From Gammaproteobacteria bacterium (GTDB taxonomy: Bacteria; Pseudomonadota; Gammaproteobacteria; JAUIAT01): 49,996 bases of DNA. The notes beneath the pieces are model-generated. The model was not told where the DNA came from, did no database searches, and worked only from the letters and a program-made list of their open reading frames with translations. The position numbers and the translations under genes were made by a program. This document shows, piece by piece, positions 16,258-25,439 of the stretch (the stretch's first letter is position 1; the number at the start of each line of letters is the position of its first letter). The stretch is taken from NCBI GenBank assembly GCA_030425295.1, contig JAUIAT010000016.1, positions 1 through 49,996 of the forward strand. Reading direction: 5' to 3'.

Positions 16258-17514
16258 TCACATATGACTAACTACAGCTTCAGCAAAATCAGAAGTTGAT
16301 AGTTCAGTTGGGTTATCCATTAATCTCGCAAAATCATAAGTAACGGTTTTCGCTATGATAGCACCTTCAACACCACGAACAACCATATCTGCAGCTTCAA
16401 ACCAGCCTAAATGTCGCAACATCATCTCAGCAGATAAAATTAAGGAACCTGGGTTAGCCTTGTTAAGGCCAGCATGCTTTGGTGCAGTACCATGAGTAGC
16501 TTCAAAAATTGCAGCTTCATCACCCAAATTTGCACCAGGTGCAATGCCAATACCACCAACCTGGGCTGCTAGCGCATCAGAGATATAATCACCATTTAAA
16601 TTCATAGTAGCAATCACGCTATATTCTTCAGGTCTCAATAAAATTTGTTGTAAAAATGCATCAGCAATAACATCCTTAATAACAATCTCATCACCAGTAT
16701 TAGGATTTTTAATAACATGCCAAGGTCCACCATCAAGCGGTTTAGCACCAAATTCATTTACGGCTAAATCATACCCCCACTGCTTAAATGCACCTTCAGT
16801 AAATTTCATAATATTACCTTTATGCACCAAGGTTACTGAAGGTTTATTTTGATCGATTGCAAATTGAATTGCTTTTCTAACTAATCGCTCTGTTCCTTCT
16901 TTAGATACAGGCTTTATACCTATACCACAATGATCTTCAAAGCGGATATTTTCAACACCCATATCATCTTTTAAGAATGAGACAAGTTTTTTCGCTCCCT
17001 CACTATCAGCTTCCCACTCAATACCAGCATAAATATCTTCAGAGTTCTCACGAAAAATAACCATATTAGTTTTTTCAGGATTTTTAACTGGGCTAGGCGT
17101 GCCATCAAAATAACGGACAGGACGCAAGCAAACATAAAGGTCTAATTGCTGCCGAAGGGCAACATTTAAAGACCTAATGCCACCCCCGACTGGAGTCATT
17201 AACGGACCTTTAATTGCCACATGATACCTTTTGATAGCATCCAAAGTTTCTTCTGGAAGCCACTCCCCTTCGCCATATTCTTCAACTGATTTGCCACCAG
17301 CGTAAATTTCCATCCATTGTATTTCACGCTCACCGTCATAAGACTTTTTCACTGCTGCGTCAATAACTGTGCGCATGGCTGGAGTTACATCGGTTCCTAT
17401 TCCATCTCCCTCGATAAAAGGAATAATTGGACGTGCTGGGACTTGTAATTGACCATTTTCATTAAGAGAAATCGCTTCGCCACGATCAGGAATTTGGATA
17501 CGTTGATAAACCAT
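16258..17514 (-). CDS. icd: NADP-dependent isocitrate dehydrogenase
   Basis: A 418-residue TCA-cycle enzyme, the usual length for the E. coli-type homodimer (416). It converts isocitrate to 2-oxoglutarate with NADPH production. Visible motifs: [15 protein letters not shown] near the start, [20 protein letters not shown] with the phosphorylatable-loop serine, [20 protein letters not shown] with the catalytic lysine, [19 protein letters not shown] and [11 protein letters not shown] for NADP binding. A strong AAGGAG precedes ATG 17514. It probably stands alone transcriptionally, since a palindromic repeat and an effector-type gene lie upstream. Confidence 0.97.
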   Translation of the reverse strand: MVYQRIQIPDRGEAISLNENGQLQVPARPIIPFIEGDGIGTDVTPAMRTVIDAAVKKSYDGEREIQWMEIYAGGKSVEEYGEGEWLPEETLDAIKRYHVAIKGPLMTPVGGGIRSLNVALRQQLDLYVCLRPVRYFDGTPSPVKNPEKTNMVIFRENSEDIYAGIEWEADSEGAKKLVSFLKDDMGVENIRFEDHCGIGIKPVSKEGTERLVRKAIQFAIDQNKPSVTLVHKGNIMKFTEGAFKQWGYDLAVNEFGAKPLDGGPWHVIKNPNTGDEIVIKDVIADAFLQQILLRPEEYSVIATMNLNGDYISDALAAQVGGIGIAPGANLGDEAAIFEATHGTAPKHAGLNKANPGSLILSAEMMLRHLGWFEAADMVVRGVEGAIIAKTVTYDFARLMDNPTELSTSDFAEAVVSHM

Positions 17515-17628
17515 GATGTTGAACTCCTTTAAATACTAATAGAGCTAATATTAGCATGATTTAATTTTGTGAGTGAAATTTAATTTGCCTTTATAATCAA
17601 GAGACCAGTCTTTTTAGTCAAGATTAAC

Positions 17629-17694
17629 TGTCATTCCGCGACTTGATCGCGGGATCCATCAAACTAGATTCCGCGATCAAGTCGCGGAATGACA
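17629..17694. repeat. 66 bp dispersed palindrome, copy 1
   Basis: A GC-rich hairpin: TGTCATTCCGCGACTTGATC at the left pairs almost perfectly with GATCAAGTCGCGGAATGACA at the right, around an asymmetric centre (GGATCCATCAAACTAGATTCC). A second copy in inverted orientation lies at 38710-38775. It ends five bases before the stop codon of the 1106-residue gene and could terminate transcription from it. Confidence 0.9.
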
Positions 17695-17699
17695 AATTT

Positions 17700-20600
17700 C
17701 TATAAATCCAGCTCATTACCGCTATTTTCTAGCGGTGGAGCAGATGGTTCCATTGAGTAGTTTCCATTACCCCAGAAACCTACAGTATACCCATTAGAAC
17801 AAAGAGGACGGCCATTATTTTGAATATTTCCCTGAGCATAATCATAATTATTTACATAATCTGCATACTCTATATGATCTATACCAAGCTTTTCAGCCTT
17901 AAATAAATAACTTACGATATCTTTCTCATTGAATATATTAAGAACTTCATTAAATTTACCCATATGAAAATTAATCGCGCACTTTTGCCTATCAAAGATA
18001 ACCAAATCTTTAGAATGACTATTCTTCTTAATAAAACCTTCTATCAAATCTATAGTTTCTTTTGTAACCTCATTGGTGAGTCCTTTAGAAGTATGCTGTT
18101 GTTTGAAGGATATAGAATAATAGTTATCTATTTTTTTCATTTCCCACTCAACACGAGACTCTGGAATTATAAACAAATGGTTACGCATAACCTTTCCATC
18201 AGGAGATTTCAATTTAACTATAGAAGTAAGCTTTTCAATATTCTCAAGCAAATCTATTTCATTAGATGTTAGATTCATATAGTCGGCAAAGGTATCTAGC
18301 AATTTATTTTGCGAACTCTCAATATAAGCCTTAGTTTCTTGAATCTTTTCCATGATCTCTTTATAGTCATTTTTTTGATCATCTGGCGCCTGACTCTGTA
18401 GCTGTTCAAACTTTTCCTTATACCTACTAACTGTTAACAGGTGTTGCCCTGTAATAATTGCATTAAATTGATCAACAAAGAGCTGATCATTGCTAAAACT
18501 ATTCCATACTTCTGCTGCGATATTTTTGCCATAAGCTAATCTATTTAAAAGGTGAATCCCCTTCATTAGCTCAGAACGTTTCACATCAGAAAACACACTA
18601 TAATGCTTAAAACTACTAGTATCTGGATACTTAAATGAAAAGTCAGTACGCACAGAATCAATAATAGGGTTTTCTCCACCTCTAAAAGCATGGCCAAAAT
18701 CAATCCCTACAAATCCACCATCTACCAACCCTTTGTTGCTACAAGTTGAACCAAAGGCATCACAATCCCCCTGCAATAAAATCATTGCATACTGAGCAGC
18801 CATACCACCAGGCAAACGCATTGACTTAAGCTTTCCATCAACTTCTTTTGTCAACAAATTACCCTGCTGAGCACCTCCTCCCTTTGGCTTGGGCAAAGTC
18901 TCAAAACCATGAATCCAATTGGCTTGTGTAAGAATTTTCAAATGGCCAGCACTGTAAGTACCAAATCGCAAGTATTGTTCTTGCACCTTCATACCATAAG
19001 CCCTTGCTATATCAGTTGCCATAACTTCAAATACAGCATTTATGTTCTCAATATTTAAGTCCTTTTGCCTAAATGTAGAATACCCTTTACACATAAGCCA
19101 TTTAAAAGCATTTGATTTTTTTGCGACTGCATTATTTTTAATTGCATTAGTACGCTCAACATCCTCTTCACTCGGACCAACCAACCTTTTACCTTTTACT
19201 GGATCCATGTAGTCTTGTTTAAGCAGTGAGATATCTAATGCCATCAACCATGGATTTTTCGGCTCTTTACTTAATAAATCTTCAGCTAATTCTATAGGAT
19301 CATAAGTTCTATATTTTTGTTGAGCTTGTACGTAATTATTTTTATATGTTTCATTAGCTGCCTTTATACTAGCTGGATCAACAACTAACCAACCAGGCTC
19401 TACTCCCAATTTTTTTTGATTTATAACCACACAGGTTGCAGAAAGATCTTGAGGCGAATTTTCAACTTCACGCGCTGGAAAGGGATTTTTATCAAGCTTT
19501 CCTAAGCCAAGTGGCTGCCATGTGTAATAATTTAGCTCATATTTAAGACTCATATTTTGTTGGTTTAGTCTTACATTCTCACTATAAAGACTTGCATTAG
19601 TTTGAGAAACTTCTTGTAGTCTTTTACTTAACTTATTTTTTTCTTCTAATATCTGTTCATTTTGGGCATTTCTTCTTCCTAAATTGGCTTTAAGCTGAGA
19701 AATCTCCATAGATAATCCAGCCACAAATTCAGTTTTAGATTCCTGCTCACTTTTAAGTTCTTCTTGAAGTGACTTGATCTGAACATTTTTTTCGGAAATT
19801 TCCTTTGTAGCAAATGCAAACTGTTTCCCAAGTTCGCTTTTCTCTAACTTTAATTTATTAACTTGGTTGGATAAATCGTCTTTTTTTGCTATAGCATATG
19901 CATTCTCTTTATTAACCTTAGCCAAATCAGAGCTAATTCTTATTAAATCAGTTTGCAACCTTATGATATTTTCAGAGTTTTCTGATTTAAGGTTAGTGGT
20001 TACATCAGCTAATTCGCCTAGCAACCTTTGGTTCTCGCCATTGAGATGAGATACCTTTCTATCAAGAGCAGACTTTTCATTAATTAACTGCTCTATTTGC
20101 TTATCTCTTTCTGAAATACCAGATTCTAACTTATTAACTTTATTTGATAATTCATTTTTCTGAGATTTTATGGTTTTAATCTGGTCTTGCAAATCATTTA
20201 TTTTAGTTAATGCAGATTGTAGTTGTTGTTGAAGACCTAGTTTCTCAGACTTCAATTTCTTAACCTGGTCTTGAAGTAAATTGTTTTGAGCTAGAGTAGC
20301 TTTAAGGGCATTTTCAGTTGATTTTAACTTATTAGAAAGTTCTTCTTTTATGATATATTGTTGGCGTAATAAATTATTATTAGTAGATTTCAGTTGTGTG
20401 TTAGTTTTTTCTAGTGCTTTTTTTTGACTTTTAATATTAAATTCAAGACGTTTAAAGTCCTTTCCTAAAGATTCAATAGATGTAAGATCTCTACCATCTT
20501 TCAATTCCTGCAAATGCTTATACCTTTCAGCAATCATTTCTCTTATAAAAGTAAAATTTACCCCTGACAAGGAGGCGTCTCCACAACACTTAATCCATGA

Positions 20601-21020
20601 CTTTATCATTGGAATAAAATTACTTGATGAATAGAGAGAATTTTTCATAGACCTAAACCAAGTGGTTACAGTATCTCGTTCGTTATTAATCCCTGAATCA
20701 ATATATTCATTCAATTTTTTAATTACTGGAAGAGAATATACTTTTGCCTCTAAATCTATCTGCAGTTTATCACTTATTAAATAGGATCCGCTAGATGATG
20801 AAATTTTCGTAGTACATACTTCTGATGCAAATTCCTTGAGTTTTTTGACCTCATCAGAATCAAACATTACATCTTTATATTTCTCATTGGTAAGATTAAG
20901 GTCATTAATTTTACTTAAAAGATTTTCAGATAACTTTGCTGCGTTATTGTTAGCTGCAGCTTTCAGTTCATTAATATCAATTGGATCAAAGTTATATAGT
21001 GCGTAAATATTATGTGTCAT
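17700..21020 (-). CDS. Large coiled-coil protein with kinase-like signature and C-terminal PSAP motif, candidate effector
   Basis: A 1106-residue protein with GAGAAGTACTC-ATG at its start. Residues 1-190 form a helical domain; about 190-500 is one long coiled coil (KSEKLGLQQQLQSALTKIND, LINEKSALDRKVSHLNGENQ). The C-terminal 600 residues form a globular domain. There MILLQGDCDAFGS (Asp752, Asp754), Asn762 and VGIDFGHAFRGG (Asp774-Phe-Gly) resemble the catalytic loop and DFG segment of protein or phosphoinositide kinases, although spacing is unusual. The last 17 residues hold EPSAPPLE, with PSAP (1092-1095), the motif that recruits TSG101 of host ESCRT-I, then an acidic tail GNELDL suited to Dot/Icm export. 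No signal peptide. Kinase activity and export are inferences. Confidence 0.75.
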   Translation of the reverse strand: MTHNIYALYNFDPIDINELKAAANNNAAKLSENLLSKINDLNLTNEKYKDVMFDSDEVKKLKEFASEVCTTKISSSSGSYLISDKLQIDLEAKVYSLPVIKKLNEYIDSGINNERDTVTTWFRSMKNSLYSSSNFIPMIKSWIKCCGDASLSGVNFTFIREMIAERYKHLQELKDGRDLTSIESLGKDFKRLEFNIKSQKKALEKTNTQLKSTNNNLLRQQYIIKEELSNKLKSTENALKATLAQNNLLQDQVKKLKSEKLGLQQQLQSALTKINDLQDQIKTIKSQKNELSNKVNKLESGISERDKQIEQLINEKSALDRKVSHLNGENQRLLGELADVTTNLKSENSENIIRLQTDLIRISSDLAKVNKENAYAIAKKDDLSNQVNKLKLEKSELGKQFAFATKEISEKNVQIKSLQEELKSEQESKTEFVAGLSMEISQLKANLGRRNAQNEQILEEKNKLSKRLQEVSQTNASLYSENVRLNQQNMSLKYELNYYTWQPLGLGKLDKNPFPAREVENSPQDLSATCVVINQKKLGVEPGWLVVDPASIKAANETYKNNYVQAQQKYRTYDPIELAEDLLSKEPKNPWLMALDISLLKQDYMDPVKGKRLVGPSEEDVERTNAIKNNAVAKKSNAFKWLMCKGYSTFRQKDLNIENINAVFEVMATDIARAYGMKVQEQYLRFGTYSAGHLKILTQANWIHGFETLPKPKGGGAQQGNLLTKEVDGKLKSMRLPGGMAAQYAMILLQGDCDAFGSTCSNKGLVDGGFVGIDFGHAFRGGENPIIDSVRTDFSFKYPDTSSFKHYSVFSDVKRSELMKGIHLLNRLAYGKNIAAEVWNSFSNDQLFVDQFNAIITGQHLLTVSRYKEKFEQLQSQAPDDQKNDYKEIMEKIQETKAYIESSQNKLLDTFADYMNLTSNEIDLLENIEKLTSIVKLKSPDGKVMRNHLFIIPESRVEWEMKKIDNYYSISFKQQHTSKGLTNEVTKETIDLIEGFIKKNSHSKDLVIFDRQKCAINFHMGKFNEVLNIFNEKDIVSYLFKAEKLGIDHIEYADYVNNYDYAQGNIQNNGRPLCSNGYTVGFWGNGNYSMEPSAPPLENSGNELDL

Positions 21021-21085
21021 GAGTACTTCTCATTATGTATATAAATCAATAGTGCAATATTATGCAAGTAAAATTAAGGTTTCCT

Positions 21086-21134
21086 TAGGATATGTTGACA
21101 ATTGGTGCTGCAACGGGTAAATACATCTAAACTT
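21086..21134. repeat. Remnant of a foldback-element end
   Basis: TAGGATATGTTGACAATTGG followed by TGCTGCAACGGGTAAATA matches the first 45 or so bases of the elements at 16060 and 44891, including the TAGG tip. The other arm is missing. It lies directly next to the modular repeat beginning near 21133, which may have inserted into it. Confidence 0.7.
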
Positions 21135-21423
21135 ATACAGTTAACATCTACAACCCCAGCGCTACATGCGTCATCCCGAGCGTAGTCGAGGGATCTGAAC
21201 CCGGACATCAGTCAGATCTCTCCATTACGCACCTTCGGTGCTTCAGTCGAGATGACGCAGGAAGGCACCTTCGGTGCTTCAGTCGAGATGGCGCAGGAAG
21301 GCACCTTCGGTGCTTCAATCGAGATGACGCAGGTAGGCGCACCTTAGGTGCTTCGGTTGAGATGACATAGGATGCTGGGATTGTATAGGTTCGCTAATTC
21401 TATTCCAAAATTCATAAAATTAA
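21133..21423. repeat. Modular dispersed repeat with internal 36 bp tandem array
   Basis: Conserved flanks enclose a variable array. The left flank contains CTTATACAGTTAAC; the right flank (21379-21422) begins TGTATAGGTTCGCTAATTC and runs 43 bases. Both recur in inverted orientation at 49868-49982. Inside are a CGTCATCCCGAGCG palindrome arm and four units at 21229, 21265, 21301 and 21339, each GCACCTTCGGTGC plus TTCAGTCGAGATGACGCAGG. The right flank runs to the stop codon of the 963-residue gene. This fills the 399 bases between the two large genes together with the foldback remnant and the upstream region of the 1106-residue gene. Confidence 0.8.
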
Positions 21424-24311
21424 ATAGACATTATATAATCTTCTTCTGCTCTTTCTTCAGCTTTATACTCAAGCTGTCTTTTTTCATTTTCAAGAAAGTT
21501 AAAAAGCTCAAGATTATCGTCTTCAGCATAATCAAGAACAGAAATCAGTTTTTTTGACCCGGGATCAATAACCTTAGAATTTAAAAAGCGTACCTTTTGA
21601 TTTAATTCAGACTTGCTAAAGAGATACTTTATAGCTTTATGTTTCCAAGACAAACCAGATTCAACAATAGAACCAAAATCGATATGTATGCCAGCAGCTA
21701 AAAATATATCAATTGCTTTATAACCATAAATTTTCAAATTACGTACTATCCAATTTTCACCATTAAATTTCTTTGAAAAATCAAGATGTTCATTTTTAAC
21801 AAGAAACTTAAGAACTTTAGTTTTTTGGCCAAAAATTGCCAGGACAGTCAAGTCTTCAAGAGCATCTCGGCTCATTGTATTTAATGCGTAACTGTCCAGT
21901 TCACCCTCAGAAGAGCAAAGAACTCGATAACATTTAATTGCTTTAGTTAATTCATAAGTTGCTTCTGGAGAAAGTTTCAAGCCATTTTCATATATTTTAT
22001 AGATGACAGCTAAAACAGAATACATATGAACATGAGGCAACCTACAGCAATCTTTATACATTGAAAGCAGAATAGAGGCTATTTTTGCGGAATCTTCATC
22101 TGATAACTCAAATTTCCACTCAGACAAATAGTATAATATCTTATTAAACCTATCACCATGACTGTCAATTTTATCATTTGGGCAAACTTCTTCATAAATA
22201 TTTTCATAATAATTATTGCAATTTATACCTAAAATATTTTCTATCTCATCAAGATATGCTTCATGTAATATTGACACGCTAACTAATAGTGGAATCTTAT
22301 ACCTCCTAGCTTCGTCCCTATTGCGTGTCAAAAATCCCATTAAAAATGAGGATTCAGAATAACACCGAGATTTATTAAAACAAACAGATGCCGCATAAAG
22401 TTTTTCTATTAACCTACTTTTAGATTCCAAACCAATAGATACTCGAAGAGTTCTATTATCAAATAAAGAATATGTTGTTTCAGGTCTGGCAAATGAAGAA
22501 ATACGAATTATACTATTAAATATATTACTCACCCTGGAATAATCAATTTCATGTGCTATCTCCAACAAAAATGGCCTGTATGAATTTTCACGACAAAAAG
22601 AAATTGACTTTGGGTAATCACCAAAAAAATTTATAACAAAATTTGCATTTTCAGCTGATTCCAGCATCATTTTATAGTTAAGATCGCCAGCATAAAGGTA
22701 AATATGAGTAATTAACTGTTTTTCAATATTAGATAAACTAAGTTTTCTATTAGACAAATAATCTAACAAATGATCAGCTTTCCCTTTACCAGAAAAACAT
22801 ATGATAGAACCAATCATGGTTTTATCAAATCCAAGCCCAAAGTACTTTTGATTGCTAGTAATAAAAATCAGATTCAAGCCCCCTTCTGCAATCTGTCTTT
22901 GATATTTTTCTTGCAAATTATACATTAAACTAGGGTCACGCATTAAAGTTATATCAACTACAAAAGTTATTTGTTTCTTTTCTTGGTTAGTCTTAAGTGC
23001 GCGCTCAATGCTTTTATCCACATCCAAATTAAATTGCAAATTTTTATCAAAAGCGGAATCAAATTGGGTAAATACTAAATCGACTTCACCTATATGATTA
23101 ACTGAATCAACACATGCTAAATTACTTAATTCTTTAACCTCATAATAACAACCATACTCAAAAATTGTTTTAAGATTAGTATTTTTCTTACCATGAAGGG
23201 CTTTTATAATATCCACAGCTGCAGACATGCAGCAATTAGAGAAAAAAGAAGAACGTACAACATCATTACTATAATTTACTTCATAGTCAGTAAATTTTTG
23301 AAGAATTGCTTTCTCGGCTACAGCATCATCATAAATATTTAGAATAGCTAAAATATTAATAATTTCTTCGCTCATTAAGTAATAAAGGTCAACACATCTT
23401 TGATGGTTAGACCTATATAATAAAAACTGAGAAATTAAGTTTTTAAGCTCAATGTATGAAATTGAAAGATGCACATTATCATCATGCTCGTGCTCAGCAA
23501 GACCTTCAATTAAAGCAACAATAATTTTTGGTAAGATTTTCAAATATGCACTAATTAAAAATTTATCTTTAGATATTTTTTTGAGTTTTATAAACTCAGG
23601 GCTATTGATAAGATGATATAAAGAGTATTGCTTTATTTTGGGGTTTAGCTTTATTGGCGTTATATCTTTTTTGTTAATTTCCACTAATTCTAATAACTTT
23701 TCAAAATCAATAACTTTTTGTTTAACAAGAAACTCTACTATAAAGTAACGAGATGGTCTTAAGCCAAAAGATCCTAGAGTAGTTTCAAAATCATCTATAT
23801 TACCTTTGAAATTGAGCAACTCTAATAAATAAGCTCCGTTATTTGTGTGTACTTTACATTCATCAAATTTATGGTCACACCCTAACTTATCAAAAAGATC
23901 TTCACAGCTCCCATTAGCAATAGGAAAATAAGTTCTATTAACAGAACAGTTAAAGCCAAAACTCTCAACATATAATCTTTTAAGCTCGTTATATTGCTCT
24001 GATAAAAAAATCGCTAATCGATCATACTGATCATCTTCTGACTCCAAAAACTGACGCCTTCTATTTTGCCTATAATTCGACAGCAGATTATCATTCGCAT
24101 TGTGGCGACAGTACCTTGTAAGCATTGCTATAACGGATTGCGGGATATTATCTTCTCCTCCAGCAAATGCCAGACGAATTCGGCGTTTAAGCATTGCCAT
24201 TTGATCAGACATATTGGTACTAAAAGTTTTACGGAAGGTTTTAAGTTCTTTATACCAATTTAGAATTTTTTTATAGGCAGCTTGTTGCTGTGGATCTACT
24301 AAATTATGCAT
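21420..24311 (-). CDS. Large protein of unknown family, candidate effector
   Basis: A 963-residue soluble protein with no signal or membrane segment and a mostly helical composition. The N-terminal part (QQQAAYKKILNWYKELKTF, AMLKRRIRLAFAGGEDNIP) is basic and helical; several blocks such as NNGAYLLELLNFKGN and ALEDLTVLAIFGQKTKVLKF resemble single divergent ankyrin-like units but no convincing repeat series appears. A segment ITFVVDITLMRDPSLMYNLQ is beta-alpha in character. The C-terminus is strongly acidic (KAEERAEEDYIMSI), an E-block-like tail that fits Dot/Icm substrates. It lies next to the 1106-residue coiled-coil protein on the same strand. I do not recognise the family; effector status is inferred from size, composition and context. 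Confidence 0.65.
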   Translation of the reverse strand: MHNLVDPQQQAAYKKILNWYKELKTFRKTFSTNMSDQMAMLKRRIRLAFAGGEDNIPQSVIAMLTRYCRHNANDNLLSNYRQNRRRQFLESEDDQYDRLAIFLSEQYNELKRLYVESFGFNCSVNRTYFPIANGSCEDLFDKLGCDHKFDECKVHTNNGAYLLELLNFKGNIDDFETTLGSFGLRPSRYFIVEFLVKQKVIDFEKLLELVEINKKDITPIKLNPKIKQYSLYHLINSPEFIKLKKISKDKFLISAYLKILPKIIVALIEGLAEHEHDDNVHLSISYIELKNLISQFLLYRSNHQRCVDLYYLMSEEIINILAILNIYDDAVAEKAILQKFTDYEVNYSNDVVRSSFFSNCCMSAAVDIIKALHGKKNTNLKTIFEYGCYYEVKELSNLACVDSVNHIGEVDLVFTQFDSAFDKNLQFNLDVDKSIERALKTNQEKKQITFVVDITLMRDPSLMYNLQEKYQRQIAEGGLNLIFITSNQKYFGLGFDKTMIGSIICFSGKGKADHLLDYLSNRKLSLSNIEKQLITHIYLYAGDLNYKMMLESAENANFVINFFGDYPKSISFCRENSYRPFLLEIAHEIDYSRVSNIFNSIIRISSFARPETTYSLFDNRTLRVSIGLESKSRLIEKLYAASVCFNKSRCYSESSFLMGFLTRNRDEARRYKIPLLVSVSILHEAYLDEIENILGINCNNYYENIYEEVCPNDKIDSHGDRFNKILYYLSEWKFELSDEDSAKIASILLSMYKDCCRLPHVHMYSVLAVIYKIYENGLKLSPEATYELTKAIKCYRVLCSSEGELDSYALNTMSRDALEDLTVLAIFGQKTKVLKFLVKNEHLDFSKKFNGENWIVRNLKIYGYKAIDIFLAAGIHIDFGSIVESGLSWKHKAIKYLFSKSELNQKVRFLNSKVIDPGSKKLISVLDYAEDDNLELFNFLENEKRQLEYKAEERAEEDYIMSI

Positions 24312-24412
24312 TTTATTCTCAAGTAATATAATTCAAGAAATGCACAAATTGTACATATTATCTACAAATAATTCAAGGAAAATATTATTAGCGCACCTAT
24401 GCAATAGGCCCT

Positions 24413-25342
24413 TTATGCCAGTAAATTTTTTATAGTTTTAGATATTTCCTGATAGTATTTTTCATCCAAAGGGTCAAAGTTGTGGATATCCTTCCACTTA
24501 CGCAACCAAGTATATTGACGCTTAGCAAGCTGCCTAGTTGCAACTATAGCCTTATCAATCATCTCATCAAACTCAAGGTCACCCGCTAAGAAGTCCCAAG
24601 CTTGCCTATATCCTACTGATCTAATTGATGGTAAATCATGATTTAGATCTTCCCGATCAAAAAGATCTTGAACCTCATCAAGAAAACCCAACTCTAGCAT
24701 TTTATGAAATCTTTTAGCTAAACGCATATGCAAAGCCAATCTATCTTCAGGCCAAAGAGCAATATTGATATATTCATATGGAGATTCTTCAGCTGGAGCC
24801 TTTTCAATAATTGCGGTTAAAGTAGAACCAGTAATTTCAAAAACTTCTAATGCTCTTTGAATTCGCTGCCAATCATTAGGTTTAATGCGAGAAGCTGATA
24901 CTGGATCAATTGCTTCAAGCCGATGATGCATTGCTTCAACTCCTTCGCGTTTTTTAGCAGCCTCTAAAGATTCTCTAACTACTGAATTTGCAGAAGGAAG
25001 TGGTGATAGCCCCTGCTGCAAAGCCCAAAAGTAAAGCATAGTGCCGCCAGCAAGAATTGGCAATTTGCCGCGATCAATAATCTTACCAATTATCCGAATT
25101 GCATCATTGCGAAATGCCGCAGCTGAGTAAGCATCAGCTGGATCACAAATATCAATTAAGTGATGAACAATGCCTTGACGCTCGGCCATTGTAGGTTTAG
25201 CTGTGCCAATATCCATGCCTCGATACACAAGAGCAGAATCGACACTGATAATCTCACCATCAAATTCTTTAGCAAGCTTAACCGCAGTCTCAGTTTTTCC
25301 AGATCCTGTCGGCCCCATGATACAAACTACTTTGTTCTTCAT
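24413..25342 (-). CDS. miaA: tRNA dimethylallyltransferase
   Basis: A 309-residue enzyme that isopentenylates adenosine-37 of tRNAs reading U-starting codons. Motifs: P-loop GPTGSGKTETAVKLA at the N-terminus, SVDSALVYRGMDIGTAKPT, HHLIDICDPADAYSAAAF, AGGTMLYFWALQQGLSPLP and IRSVGYRQAWDFL, then the C-terminal ATRQLAKRQYTWLRKW. Length and motif order match the family. It sits alone between the 963-residue unknown and putA, separated from putA by a repeat remnant. Confidence 0.96.
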   Translation of the reverse strand: MKNKVVCIMGPTGSGKTETAVKLAKEFDGEIISVDSALVYRGMDIGTAKPTMAERQGIVHHLIDICDPADAYSAAAFRNDAIRIIGKIIDRGKLPILAGGTMLYFWALQQGLSPLPSANSVVRESLEAAKKREGVEAMHHRLEAIDPVSASRIKPNDWQRIQRALEVFEITGSTLTAIIEKAPAEESPYEYINIALWPEDRLALHMRLAKRFHKMLELGFLDEVQDLFDREDLNHDLPSIRSVGYRQAWDFLAGDLEFDEMIDKAIVATRQLAKRQYTWLRKWKDIHNFDPLDEKYYQEISKTIKNLLA

Positions 25343-25359
25343 TTCAAACCCTAAATAAA

Positions 25360-25436
25360 GTCATCCTGGGTGTAGCTGAGGGGTCTGACCTCATCATCAA
25401 ACCAGATCTCTCCTCTGAACTCACTTCGTGAACTTA
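25360..25436. repeat. Dispersed repeat fragment between miaA and putA
   Basis: TCATCCTGGGTGTAGCTGAG followed by GGGTCTGAC and CAGATCTCTCC, then a GAACTCACTTCGTGAAC hairpin, resembles the CGTCATCCCGAGCG...GATCTCTCC portion of the array at 21172-21240. It fills almost all of the gap between the two genes and ends three bases before the putA stop. Confidence 0.6.
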
Positions 25437-25439
25437 AAA

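Noticed and set aside
21229..21375. Regular 36-base repeats resembling a CRISPR array
   Set aside because: The units follow one another directly and contain no unique spacers, and no cas genes are near; it is a tandem array inside a dispersed repeat.
21420..24311. Ankyrin-repeat protein
   Set aside because: Only isolated segments resemble ankyrin units; I could not align a series of repeats, so the family was not assigned.
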